This document shows, piece after piece, positions 33,067-41,661 of a stretch of DNA of 64,000 nt (position 1 is its first letter; each line of letters begins with the position of its first letter). The stretch spans positions 10,726,001-10,790,000 of the forward strand of contig NZ_CP066831.1 in the NCBI RefSeq assembly GCF_016598615.1. Direction: 5' to 3'. The DNA comes from Streptomyces liliifuscus (lineage in GTDB: Bacteria; Actinomycetota; Actinomycetes; Streptomycetales; Streptomycetaceae). The position numbers and the translations under genes are program-made. Below the pieces are notes generated by a model, which worked only from the letters and a program-made list of their open reading frames with translations, had not been told where the DNA came from and ran no database searches.

Positions 33067-33284
33067 GCACGCGGTTGTCGCTCGACGCCCGGTGTGACCA
33101 GGGCCGTTTCTACGGCACGGATGGCGCCGCCAATACCGACACGGACCAGTCCGGGTCCTGAACCGAATGCGCCCCTGTTCCGATCTCAACTTCGCTGCGA
33201 GCATGAGGAGATGGCTGGTCGTCAGCCCAACTGCGGCGTGCGCCATGTGAGGGATGGGAGCGGGGTGTTCCGCTGGGAGGGGGG

Positions 33285-34793
33285 ATGGTGACGACGGAGC
33301 CGGCGGCGTGTTCGTGGACTGACGAGGAGACCGTGGCGGCCAACGCCGCCGGGCGGCTGGCCCCGGCGCAACTGCCGTTGCTGACCGGGGCATCGGCCCG
33401 GATCATGAGCGCGGTGGGGCGGATCGCCGACGTACCGGGCGCCGAGCCCGAGGTGCGTGCGGCCGGAGTGCGGATCGAAGTACGTGACGACGCTGCGCCG
33501 CTTCCGCCTTCCGCGACATACCGGCTGTACTGGCTGGCACCGGCGGAGGGGGTGGAGGGGCGGAGCCTGCTGCTGTCGGCGCAGCCGCTCGACGCGCAGC
33601 ACCCGGGGGAACAGGCGGATGCCGTCGCCGTCGAGGTGGGACGTGTGCCCGCCGGGGGCCGGTGGCGCCGTCGTTCACTCCTGCTGGCCGGGCTCGGAGC
33701 AGCCGCCGTTTCCGCCGCGGGCGTGACCCTGTCGCGACTGTCCTCGCGTCGTGGCTCCCGCGCCGACCCGGGCCGCACCGCCGGGCTGTTCACCCCGGGT
33801 CCCTCAGGGGCCGGCCCCGTCGACGCGTCCCTCGCTCCAGTACCCCGATTGACCGCTTACACCGAAGGCATCCGCTATGTAGCGCTGATGATCGATGCCG
33901 GTGAGGTCACCACGCTGGCCTTCAGCCCGGACGGGCGGACTCTGGCCGGTGGCATCTCGGACGGCACCATCCGGTTGTGGGCCGCGAAGGACGGACGTCC
34001 GACCGCCCTACTGACCGATGCCCGGCGGTTCAGCCCGGTCGAGGTCGCCTTCCACCCGGACGGCACCACCCTGGCCGATGCCCGGGACGCGGTACACCTG
34101 TGGAAGGTGGCTTCCAGGCGCATGACAGCCGTCCTGGCCCTCACCCGCAACGTCACCGACGACCACGCATGGTGCGTTGCGTTCAGCCCGGACGGAGCCT
34201 TCCTGGCCAGTGGCCACAGCTTCGACTACCTACGGCTGTGGGACGTCGCGAGCCGTTCGAACGTCGGCATACTTCACGGCCACAGCGCATTCGTGTTGGC
34301 GGTGGCGTTCAGTCCCGATGGACGGCTGTTGGCCAGCGGCAGCCACGACGCCTCCGTCCGGTTGTGGGACGTCGCGGGCCGTTCGAGTGTGGCCACCCTC
34401 ACCGGCCACAGCAGCACTGTCCACTCGGTGGCGTTCAGCCCGGACGGCACCACACTGGCCAGCAGCAGCTACGACCGCACTATCCGGCTGTGGGACGTCT
34501 CGTCCGCCCGCACGATCGCCGTTCTCAACGGCCACACCAGTGCCGCGACGTCGGTGGCGTTCAGTCCCGACGGACGGATGCTGGCCAGCGGGGGCGCCGG
34601 CGCCAGCTCCGCGTTCGGCAACGACTACCCCGACGACCACACCGTTCGGCTCTGGGACGTTGCGAGGCGTACGAACGTCGCCACCCTCACGGGCCACACC
34701 GGCGCCGTGCGATCCGTGGTGTTCAGCCCGGACGGCACCACGCTCGCCAGCGGGAGCAACGACGGCACCGTCCGGCTGTGGGAGATCCGCTGA
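33285..34793 (+). CDS. Membrane-anchored seven-repeat WD40 protein
   Basis: 502 residues from the ATG after GGGAGGGGGG. Residues 1-120 are an unassigned cytoplasmic domain (ETVAANAAGRLAPAQLPLLTGAS). One membrane helix follows (RRRSLLLAGLGAAAVSAAGVTL, about residues 126-147). The C-terminal 300 residues are seven WD40 blades, each close to VAFSPDGRLLASGSHDASVRLWDVA, enough for one full propeller. The first two blades are degenerate and the sixth carries an insert (GAGASSAFGNDYPDD). A protein-interaction scaffold outside the membrane is likely. The near-identical blades suggest recent duplication. No operon partner. Confidence 0.9.
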   Translation: MVTTEPAACSWTDEETVAANAAGRLAPAQLPLLTGASARIMSAVGRIADVPGAEPEVRAAGVRIEVRDDAAPLPPSATYRLYWLAPAEGVEGRSLLLSAQPLDAQHPGEQADAVAVEVGRVPAGGRWRRRSLLLAGLGAAAVSAAGVTLSRLSSRRGSRADPGRTAGLFTPGPSGAGPVDASLAPVPRLTAYTEGIRYVALMIDAGEVTTLAFSPDGRTLAGGISDGTIRLWAAKDGRPTALLTDARRFSPVEVAFHPDGTTLADARDAVHLWKVASRRMTAVLALTRNVTDDHAWCVAFSPDGAFLASGHSFDYLRLWDVASRSNVGILHGHSAFVLAVAFSPDGRLLASGSHDASVRLWDVAGRSSVATLTGHSSTVHSVAFSPDGTTLASSSYDRTIRLWDVSSARTIAVLNGHTSAATSVAFSPDGRMLASGGAGASSAFGNDYPDDHTVRLWDVARRTNVATLTGHTGAVRSVVFSPDGTTLASGSNDGTVRLWEIR

Positions 34794-34865
34794 CACTGTG
34801 ACCGGGGGGAGTTGCCTCTCCAGGACATGCTCTACGAGCCTCGCCGAACCCGGACCCCGGCGGAG

Positions 34866-35588
34866 CTACCGGGGCGTCAACACGGAGAACTCGTTGCCGT
34901 CGGGATCGGCCAACTCCACCCAGCCGGCCTCGCCCTGGTCGGCGTCGATTCGTTTCGCCCCGAGGGAGAGCAGACGGTCGACCTCTGCCTGCCGATCACC
35001 CTGGACGGGCGGAGCGAGGTCGAAACGCAGCCGGTCCTTGCCTGTCTTCGGTGCGACGGGTGGCCCACCCCATGTGATCTTCGGGCCGCCGTGCGGCGAG
35101 CGAATGGCGGTCTCCTGGTCCTGGTCCCAGACCAGCGGCCATCCCAGTGCCTCGCTCCAGAAGTACCCGACCTCCTGCGAACCGTCGCAGGCCAGCGCTC
35201 CGATGAATCCGCAGTCGGCCAGGAAGCTGTTGCCCGGCCCGACGACGCAGAACTCGTTGCCTTCGGGGTCGGCGAGCACCACATGCCCCTCCTCGGGGCG
35301 CTGGCCGACGTCGATGTGCTGTCCACCAAGTGCCAGCGCCCTGTCCACCGTCTGCCGCTGGTCCTCCAGAGAGGTGCTCGTCAGATCGAAGTGCATCCGG
35401 TTCTGGGCCACCTTCGGCTCCTGGCTCGGCAGGAAACGGATGCGGAACCCGGTGTCATCACTGGGCAGAAGCGTGACGCCGTCGTCCGGATCGTCGACCA
35501 TCTCCCAACCCAGGACCCCCGCCCAGAACTGCGCGAGGCGCAGTGGTCGGCTTGCTCCGAAGCAGATCGCGAACAGTTGACACGTCAT
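34866..35588 (-). CDS. Two-domain VOC (glyoxalase-like) protein
   Basis: 240 residues forming two tandem glyoxalase-like halves: ASRPLRLAQFWAGVLGWEM...VVLADPEGNEFCVVG and CDGSQEVGYFWSEALGWPLVW...VELADPDGNEFSVL. Each half ends with the D-P-E/D-G-N-E-F signature. This 'glyoxalase-like domain' group is common in Streptomyces, usually without assigned substrate. Cytoplasmic. Convergent with the WD40 gene. Confidence 0.88.
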   Translation of the reverse strand: MTCQLFAICFGASRPLRLAQFWAGVLGWEMVDDPDDGVTLLPSDDTGFRIRFLPSQEPKVAQNRMHFDLTSTSLEDQRQTVDRALALGGQHIDVGQRPEEGHVVLADPEGNEFCVVGPGNSFLADCGFIGALACDGSQEVGYFWSEALGWPLVWDQDQETAIRSPHGGPKITWGGPPVAPKTGKDRLRFDLAPPVQGDRQAEVDRLLSLGAKRIDADQGEAGWVELADPDGNEFSVLTPR

Positions 35589-35853
35589 ATCCCCTGCACA
35601 TCCCCGATCCGCTGACTGACCGCTGTCGACGGGGCGCCCTGTCGGTTCCCCCCCCAGCGGAGCCTAGAGGTGGGCCGGGGTCGCCCGCACCCGAGTATTC
35701 GCCTCGCGTCCCCGGGACCGTTTCGTCGATTCCCGCTCACGGATGCGACCAATGCATCACCTCCTTGACCGGTGACGCAAAGTCGGGCAACAATCGCTAC
35801 CTGCGTGTTGTCCCGGGCCGCGTCATACCTGACCACCATGAGGAGGGGATCGC

Positions 35854-36543
35854 ATGGCCGAGGCGTACGGCATCGAGGTCGTCGTCTTCGACATCCTCGG
35901 AACGATGGTCGACGAGCCGGGTGGACTCCGAGCGGCCATCCGCGACGCGGTGCCCGGGGCCGACGACACGTCCGTCGAGCAGCTGCTCACGGTGTGGCGA
36001 GACCATGTCGAGCGCGAGCAGCAACGCATCGCCGAGGAAGGCCGGGCGTACACCAACACCGAGGTCATCGACCGCGAGGCAGCTCAACGCGTGGCCGACC
36101 GCGCCGGCCTCACCGACGCGGGCGCCATCGCGCGACTGGCTACCGCAAGCCAGCGCCTCAAACCCTGGGACGACTCCGTCACCGGACTCACGCGCCTTGC
36201 CCGGCGATTTCCCGTACTGGGACTCTCCAACGCGAGTCGCGCGACTCTCCTCAGCCTCAACGCGTACGCCCAACTGGGCTGGCACCAGGCCTTGTCCGCC
36301 GAAGATGCCCAGGCCTACAAGCCCGCGCCGGAGGTCTACCGCCTCGCACTCGACGCGGCAGGTTGTCCATCAGAACGTGTGCTGATGGTCGCCGCTCACG
36401 CCTGGGACCTTCGCGGAGCTCAGGCGGTGGGAATGCGAATCGCCTACGTTCACCGACCGGTCGGGGACCCGCCGGCGAGCACCGACACGTTCAACTGGCG
36501 GTCGGACACCCTGGACGAGTTGGTCACCGAACTGACGGCGTAA
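35854..36543 (+). CDS. HAD-superfamily hydrolase, 2-haloacid dehalogenase-like
   Basis: 229 residues, ATG 7 nt after GAGGAGGGG. HAD motif I VVVFDILGTMVDEP holds the nucleophile Asp13 (D-x-L-G-T as in type II haloacid dehalogenases). Motif II is LGLSNAS, the Lys region AEDAQAYKPAPEVYRLAL (Lys in Y-K-P-A-P), and motif III VLMVAAHAWDLRGAQAVGM. The cap domain is helical. It hydrolyses a small phosphate or haloacid; the KPAP and AAHAWD motifs favour the dehalogenase subgroup. Single gene. Confidence 0.88.
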   Translation: MAEAYGIEVVVFDILGTMVDEPGGLRAAIRDAVPGADDTSVEQLLTVWRDHVEREQQRIAEEGRAYTNTEVIDREAAQRVADRAGLTDAGAIARLATASQRLKPWDDSVTGLTRLARRFPVLGLSNASRATLLSLNAYAQLGWHQALSAEDAQAYKPAPEVYRLALDAAGCPSERVLMVAAHAWDLRGAQAVGMRIAYVHRPVGDPPASTDTFNWRSDTLDELVTELTA

Positions 36544-36662
36544 CCCTGCTTGAGCAGTTGCTCGGGGGCGTGCGCGATCACCGCCGACGCCAGGATGGGC
36601 TGCAGAGCGTTGGCGAGCCGAAGGGGCTCACAGGCAGCCCCGCGCCCTCCTCCTGGTGGCCG

Positions 36663-36710
36663 TTGACAAAGCGGAACACGGTTCCGTACCGTAAACGGAA
36701 CAACGCTCCG
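36663..36710 (+). promoter_or_regulatory. Promoter with two CGGAAC palindromic operators
   Basis: -35 TTGACA (36663-36668), 18 bp, then -10-like TACCGT (36687-36692). The spacer holds the perfect palindrome CGGAAC-ACG-GTTCCG (36672-36686); a second copy CGGAAC-AAC-GCTCCG (36696-36710) covers the start site. Centres are 24 bp apart. The layout fits a dimeric repressor such as TetR/MarR type. No such gene is adjacent; it reads toward the alpha/beta hydrolase. Confidence 0.65.
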
Positions 36711-36806
36711 CTTCGGCCTGGCCGAAGCCGGATGCTCCTGCCCGCCTCACCTGCCGTCGGCCCGAACGAGACCGGCAGCTGAGGCTGTTGAAGGGAATTT
36801 CGCATC

Positions 36807-37784
36807 ATGAGTGCATCTGCCTCTGTATCCGCATCGGCTCGGACGGCCGACACCGTCAGCTCGCCCGCTCCCGTCCTCTCGGTCAGTCCGGTGGTCCTGC
36901 CGGCCCCGGGTCGAGCGGTGGACCTTCAGATACGAGTCTCCGCGCCGGTGACAGGGAGCGACCTGCCGATCATCCTCCTCTCGCACGGCCAGGGCTACTC
37001 GAACCACCTTTCCTCGCTGAACGGCTACGCCCCACTCGCCAACTACTGGGCGGCACACGGCTTCGTCGTGATCCAGCCCACCCATCTGAGCTCCAGGACA
37101 CTGAGCCTGGATCCGAGCACCCCCGGGGCACCTCTGCACTGGCGGTCACGGGCCGAGGACATGACGCGCATCCTCGACCAGCTCGACGTGATCGAGGCAG
37201 CCGTCCCGCAGCTCCTCGGGCGGCTGGACCACAGCAAGGTCGCCGTGGCCGGGCACTCGATGGGCGGGCACACCGCGAGCCTGCTGCTCGGCGCCCGGCT
37301 CACCGATCCGGACGACGGAACGGAAGTGAACCTGGCCGAGCCCCGGATCAGGGCGGGCGTCCTGCTTGCCGCGCCCGGCAGGGGCGGTGACGCTCTCACC
37401 GAGTCCGTGGCCGAGAGTCTTTCCTTCTTCCTGACCACGGACTTCTCGAAGATGACGACGCCCACGCTCGTGGTCGCCGGTGACAAGGACACCTCCGCCC
37501 ACCTGACGGTCGCGGGTGCGGACTGGCATGCCGACCCGTACGTCCTCTCCCCGGGCCCCAAGTCCCTGCTCACCCTGTTCGACGCGGAGCACGGTCTCGG
37601 CGGGGTGTCCGGATACGACGTAGCCGAGACCACGGACGAGAACATCGAGCGGGTGGCAGCGGTTCAGCGCCTCACCTGCGCCTATCTCCGCTCTGAGCTC
37701 TTCCCCGGCGATTCCGCGTGGCAGGAGGCGCGCGACGCGCTGACGGCCGACGCCAATCCGCTCGGACGAGTCGAATCCAAGTAG
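36807..37784 (+). CDS. Alpha/beta hydrolase (PAF-acetylhydrolase/chlorophyllase-like)
   Basis: 325 residues. Landmarks: LPIILLSHGQGYSNHLSSLNGYAPLANYWAAHGFVVIQPTHLSS (oxyanion strand), VAVAGHSMGGHTASLLLGAR with the nucleophile Ser in G-H-S-M-G, TPTLVVAGDKDTSA (acid), and a late His in LFDAEHGLGGV. The N-terminus is Ser/Ala-rich with no clear signal. It hydrolyses an ester. Expressed from a promoter overlapped by two palindromes. The ATG after AAGGGAA is used. Confidence 0.88.
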   Translation: MSASASVSASARTADTVSSPAPVLSVSPVVLPAPGRAVDLQIRVSAPVTGSDLPIILLSHGQGYSNHLSSLNGYAPLANYWAAHGFVVIQPTHLSSRTLSLDPSTPGAPLHWRSRAEDMTRILDQLDVIEAAVPQLLGRLDHSKVAVAGHSMGGHTASLLLGARLTDPDDGTEVNLAEPRIRAGVLLAAPGRGGDALTESVAESLSFFLTTDFSKMTTPTLVVAGDKDTSAHLTVAGADWHADPYVLSPGPKSLLTLFDAEHGLGGVSGYDVAETTDENIERVAAVQRLTCAYLRSELFPGDSAWQEARDALTADANPLGRVESK

Positions 37785-37833
37785 GCCGACCGCTGTGCCG
37801 TCGCAGGCACAACGGGCCCCGCCCCGCATGGCC

Positions 37834-38982
37834 TCAGTGCGCAGACACAGCCGGAGGGCCGCTGGTGTGCCGTACCCGCAGCTCCATCGGAATGACTCTG
37901 GGTTCGGTGTCACCGTTGGCGACCATCAGCGCTTCCAGTGTCTGGGCGGCCTGCCGGCCCAGTTCGTCCCGGGCCAACGAGGCCGTGGTGAGTCGTCGTG
38001 AACTGGGCAGGTCGTCGAGGGAGATGTCGTCGCACCCGATGACCGACATGTCCTCGGGCACCCGCAGGCCCGACTCCTCCAGCGCGGTCACCGCACCGAG
38101 CGCCACGAGGTCGTTGTACGCGACAACGGCGGTGACACCGGAATCTCGTACGGCATCGGCCGCGGCGTAACCGTGCCGTGCCGTATGACCACAGGGGATG
38201 ACCGTGACATCGACGCCGAACGCCGCCGCCGCGTCGAAGGCACGGATGCGTTCGGCATTGGCCCAGGATGCCTCGGGGCCGCTCAGATAGGCCACGCGGC
38301 GATGCCCGAGCTGGGTGAGATGGCCGCAGACCAGGGTCATCCCTCCGTAGAAGTCGACGGAGACCGAGGGGAGACTCAGCCCGGGGACGATCCGGTTGAC
38401 CAGTACAACAGGGTGGCCACGCATGGACAGGTCGACGAGCTCGGCGCGGTTCATGCGTGGCGAGCACAGCAGCACACCGTCACAGCAGCGCATCAGGTCC
38501 TCGGCGAGCTCGTGCTCACTCGCCGCGTCCTCGTCCGACTCCATCACCATCACCCGCCGCCCGTGCGAACGGGCCACGGCGGAGACGGACTTGAGGACAT
38601 CGGGGAAGTACGGGTTGGACAGGTCGGGCACGAGGACACCGATGGCGCCCGCCTCACCGCGGGCCAGGCCCTGGGCCGCGGCGTTGGGGCGGTAGCCGAG
38701 TTCGGCGACCGCGTCCTGCACCCGGCGAGCCAGTTCGGGGTCGACCCGGGCCGTGCCGTTGAGAACACGGGAGACGGTGGAGGTGGAAACCCCTGCCGCC
38801 GTGCCGACATCGGTGATCGTCACCCGCCGCTGACGTGCACCCTTCTTCGCGACAGAAGCGCTCGCCACGGCGGAGGCGCTCGCCACGGCGGAGGCACCCG
38901 CCGCGCCCGTTGGTTCGGACTTCCCGGGCATGCCGTCCTTCGACGGATCCGGCTCCGCGGAGGTTCTCGGATTTTCCGTCAT
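37834..38982 (-). CDS. LacI-family transcriptional regulator
   Basis: 382 residues. An unusual 50-residue Pro/Ser/Ala N-terminal extension, part encoded by an 18-bp tandem repeat, precedes the HTH (VTITDVGTAAGVSTSTVSRVLNGTARVDPELARRVQDAVAELGYRPNAAAQGL). The sugar-binding core follows (GAIGVLVPDLSNPYFPDVLKSVS, VAYNDLVALGAVTALEESG, SVIGCDDISLDDLPSSRRLTTAS). It likely represses the divergent ABC/catabolic operon and its own unit, released by the imported sugar acid. Start uncertain: an internal Met at residue 18 is possible. It follows the isomerase-like gene by 71 bp. Confidence 0.88.
   Translation of the reverse strand: MTENPRTSAEPDPSKDGMPGKSEPTGAAGASAVASASAVASASVAKKGARQRRVTITDVGTAAGVSTSTVSRVLNGTARVDPELARRVQDAVAELGYRPNAAAQGLARGEAGAIGVLVPDLSNPYFPDVLKSVSAVARSHGRRVMVMESDEDAASEHELAEDLMRCCDGVLLCSPRMNRAELVDLSMRGHPVVLVNRIVPGLSLPSVSVDFYGGMTLVCGHLTQLGHRRVAYLSGPEASWANAERIRAFDAAAAFGVDVTVIPCGHTARHGYAAADAVRDSGVTAVVAYNDLVALGAVTALEESGLRVPEDMSVIGCDDISLDDLPSSRRLTTASLARDELGRQAAQTLEALMVANGDTEPRVIPMELRVRHTSGPPAVSAH
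38858..38893 (-). repeat. 18-bp tandem repeat in LacI gene
   Basis: Two exact copies of GCGCTCGCCACGGCGGAG, in frame, encode the repeated Ser-Ala-Val-Ala-Ser-Ala unit of the N-terminal extension. Confidence 0.8.
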
Positions 38983-39053
38983 GTCCGGTACTTTCGACGT
39001 TGCCAAGCCCAGCTCCCCGTGTCCCTCGATCCGTGGCCACAGTAGTTCGTCGT

Positions 39054-39869
39054 TCAGTGTGCGGGCGATGTGGCCGTCGGCCCGGACTGCATTCCGCGCA
39101 GGAACCCGAGGTCCCGGCGGACCGCCGCGAGCGGGTCGTCGGCCGGATAGTGGACGTGCAGGGACAACGGACCGGTGTAACCGAGCTCTTCGAGACCGGG
39201 CAGGATCGTGGCCCAGGGGACGACACCGCCGTCGGCGAGCGGCTGCCACCTGCAGGTCCATGACCCACGCGCCGCACCTGGTTCCCACACCGCGTTCTTC
39301 ACACCCACACAGCCGACACGGTCCAGGCCGCCGAGAACATCGACGGTGAGCCGCCAGTCCTCGCTTCCCTCCTTGGCCTGGTTCCCCGGGTCGGGATGGA
39401 CGAGGACGTCGTCGCGGCCGTCCAGGAGTCGTGACGCGTGCGCGGCCGAGGGATGCAGTGTGCCGTGGTGCAGCGCGAGCACGAGCCGGACGCCGTGGCG
39501 GGCGGCGAGTTCGGCGAGGCTCGCGAGGTCGCGGCGGGCCCGGTCCAGGCAGGCGGCGTAGTCGGCTCCGGCGTCGTAGCGGTAGAACCCCACGCGCATG
39601 AGGGGCACGCCTGCCTCGGCACAGTGCCCGACGACCCGCTCGGACTCGCTGTCCGCCGAGGTCAGGTCCGTACTGACGAGGCCGGTCTCAAGTCCGTTGC
39701 CGTGCAAGGCGCGTGACGTCTCGGCAATGCGCCAGGACGTGCTGGGTGTGACGGTCTGCCCGTCCCTGACCAGCAGGTCGGCGCCGTCCGCGCCCGCCTC
39801 CGCCAGCTGATCGGCAAGCTCCGAGGGCGACAGATCACCGAACGGTTTCGTGAGGACGAGGACACGCAC
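39054..39869 (-). CDS. Sugar phosphate isomerase/epimerase-like TIM-barrel protein
   Basis: 271 residues from a GTG 6 nt after ATGGAG; an ATG at 39881 is the alternative. AP-endonuclease-2/xylose-isomerase-like barrel: VRVLVLTKPFGDLSPSELADQLAEAGADGADLLVRDG, RVGFYRYDAG, LAALAARHGVRLVLALHHGTLHP, VHPDPGNQ, LSLHVHYPADDP. The metal ligands (Glu/His/Asp) are partly recognisable. It probably isomerises or epimerises the sugar acid handled by the divergent operon. Cotranscribed with the LacI gene. Confidence 0.82.
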   Translation of the reverse strand: MRVLVLTKPFGDLSPSELADQLAEAGADGADLLVRDGQTVTPSTSWRIAETSRALHGNGLETGLVSTDLTSADSESERVVGHCAEAGVPLMRVGFYRYDAGADYAACLDRARRDLASLAELAARHGVRLVLALHHGTLHPSAAHASRLLDGRDDVLVHPDPGNQAKEGSEDWRLTVDVLGGLDRVGCVGVKNAVWEPGAARGSWTCRWQPLADGGVVPWATILPGLEELGYTGPLSLHVHYPADDPLAAVRRDLGFLRGMQSGPTATSPAH

Positions 39870-39932
39870 AACGAACTCCATTCCGGTCGCTCGCGAGCCC
39901 GCGCAGGCCGTGACCGACACCGTGAAAATCTG

Positions 39933-39948
39933 TGAAAGCGCTCCCTCA
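39933..39948. promoter_or_regulatory. LacI-type operator, proximal to isomerase gene
   Basis: TGAAAGCGCTCCCTCA: a LacI/CcpA-like half-palindrome around a central CG, about 63 bp upstream of the isomerase GTG. Confidence 0.55.
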
Positions 39949-40047
39949 GCTTAACCAACACTCGCGCCGACGATCGATTGTTCGCACAACACTGCAGTTC
40001 AGACGCCTAGTTGGTGGTATCTGAGTGGGACTCCGTCAAATCTTCTC

Positions 40048-40064
40048 TGTGAAAACGCTTGCTA
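40048..40064. promoter_or_regulatory. LacI-type operator, proximal to ABC binding-protein gene
   Basis: TGTGAAAACGCTTGCTA, with the LacI core AAAACGCTT, 85 bp upstream of the binding-protein ATG. Together with the site at 39933 it marks the divergent promoter region as LacI-controlled. Confidence 0.6.
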
Positions 40065-40148
40065 GGCCAGATGCTGCGCCCTAACGTCATCCGCGCCTCA
40101 GTCCCGAGAGCCGCTCGGGTCGCCATCTCGACGGAGCAGGAGCCGACC

Positions 40149-41612
40149 ATGGGCACAGGACACAGAGTTGGAGCATCCCGGATCGGCAGGCTGGCGCTCG
40201 CGCCCCTGCTGCTGGCACCACTTCTTGCGGGATGCGGTGGAAGCTCCGGAAGTTCGGGCACCACGCTCAAGATCTGGGACTACTCGGCGGAGCAGACGGA
40301 CTTCCACAAGAAGGCCGCCGAGGAGTTCCACCGGCAGCACCCGGACATCACCGTGCAGTGGCAGTCGATCGCCCAGGACGAGTACAAGCGGACACTCCCG
40401 CTGGCCTTCCAGAGTGGTCAGGGCCCGGACATCTTCTACTGGAGCGACAACGGGCCCCTGGCCATGTCCCAACTGCTCAACCAGAAGTGGATCCAGCCCC
40501 TCAACGAGGGCTCCGCGCTGCCCGCGAGCTTCACCAAGCGCTGGCCCGAAGGCTCGTTCATCGACGGGGTCAACCAACTCGACGGGAAGACATACGCGTT
40601 CCCCTTCTCCGAGAGCACCTACTGGGGCCCCGGCTACATGTTCCTCAACAAGAAAGTCTTCGGCGACGCCGGTCTCGACACCGCGAAGCCGCCGAAGACC
40701 TGGTCCGAACTGAAGAGCGCCTGCGCGCAGATCAAGGCGAGGACGAAGGCGTACTGCATCGCCTCGCCCAGCAAGGACGTCGACTTCCAGCGCATCTTCT
40801 ACGCTCTCGCCGCGGGCGAATACACCTTCAACGACGGGTTCTTCGACTACAGGAAGGGCACGTTCTCGCTGGCCGAACCGCAGGCCCAGAAGGTGTTCGC
40901 CTTCATCCAGGAGCTCAAGAAGGACGGGTACCTGGCACCCGGCACCAACGACAAGAGCTTCTCCCGGCAGCAGTTCGCCACGGGACAGGCCGGCATCATC
41001 ATGGACGGCACCTGGACTCCCTCGGTGTTCAAGTCCCTCGGCCTGGAATCCTCGAAGTACTCCATCGCCGCGCACCCCGTCCCCGACTCGGGCGCCAAGG
41101 GCGCCCTGTGGAGCCAGCCCGACGGCAACAAGTACTGGGTGAGCGCGAATACGAAGCAGTCGAAGGCCGCCTGGACCTTCATGAACTGGCTGACCCGGCC
41201 CGACGGTTACTTCGCCGAGCAGTACCTCGAAGGCGGCTTCGGGACACTGGCGTTCGCTGACAACGACCGCTACATCAAGGATCCCGCGATGCGACAGATC
41301 ATGGGGATAGCCGGCAAGCCCGGCTACCGCGTCGACCTGCCGCTCCCGGTCACCAAGTGCCCGGACCTGGTGAAGTCCCAGGCCTACGTCAAGGCCATCG
41401 GCGAGCGTCCCAACTGGGAGTACGAGGCGATGTCCGGCGCCCTGAGCGGCGACAAGTCGCTGAAGCCGGAGGCCGAACGGGTCGTCGAGCATCGTCAGAA
41501 GACCCTGACGGCCGAACTCAAGAAGGAAGCGGCCCAGGGGCTGAAGGTCTCCCTCGACTGCTTCACCTTCCCCGACTGGTCGTACACCTCCGACTACCGG
41601 CCGGCCAAGTAG
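40149..41612 (+). CDS. Sugar ABC transporter substrate-binding lipoprotein
   Basis: 487 residues from the ATG after AGGAGC. Lipoprotein: MGTGHRVGASRIGRLALAPLLLAPLLAGC with lipobox LLAGC (Cys29). Family 1 binding protein: TTLKIWDYSAEQTDFHKKAAEEFHRQHPDITVQWQSIAQDEYK, GPDIFYWSDNG, FPFSESTYWGPGYMFLNKKVFGDAG. It binds an oligosaccharide or sugar acid outside the membrane. The aromatic residues in the ligand region suit a carbohydrate. First gene of a catabolic operon controlled by the divergent LacI. Confidence 0.92.
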   Translation: MGTGHRVGASRIGRLALAPLLLAPLLAGCGGSSGSSGTTLKIWDYSAEQTDFHKKAAEEFHRQHPDITVQWQSIAQDEYKRTLPLAFQSGQGPDIFYWSDNGPLAMSQLLNQKWIQPLNEGSALPASFTKRWPEGSFIDGVNQLDGKTYAFPFSESTYWGPGYMFLNKKVFGDAGLDTAKPPKTWSELKSACAQIKARTKAYCIASPSKDVDFQRIFYALAAGEYTFNDGFFDYRKGTFSLAEPQAQKVFAFIQELKKDGYLAPGTNDKSFSRQQFATGQAGIIMDGTWTPSVFKSLGLESSKYSIAAHPVPDSGAKGALWSQPDGNKYWVSANTKQSKAAWTFMNWLTRPDGYFAEQYLEGGFGTLAFADNDRYIKDPAMRQIMGIAGKPGYRVDLPLPVTKCPDLVKSQAYVKAIGERPNWEYEAMSGALSGDKSLKPEAERVVEHRQKTLTAELKKEAAQGLKVSLDCFTFPDWSYTSDYRPAK

Positions 41613-41661
41613 CCGCCTACGCCCCGGAAGCCGGATGTCAGCCAGCCGCAAAGGACCTCAC

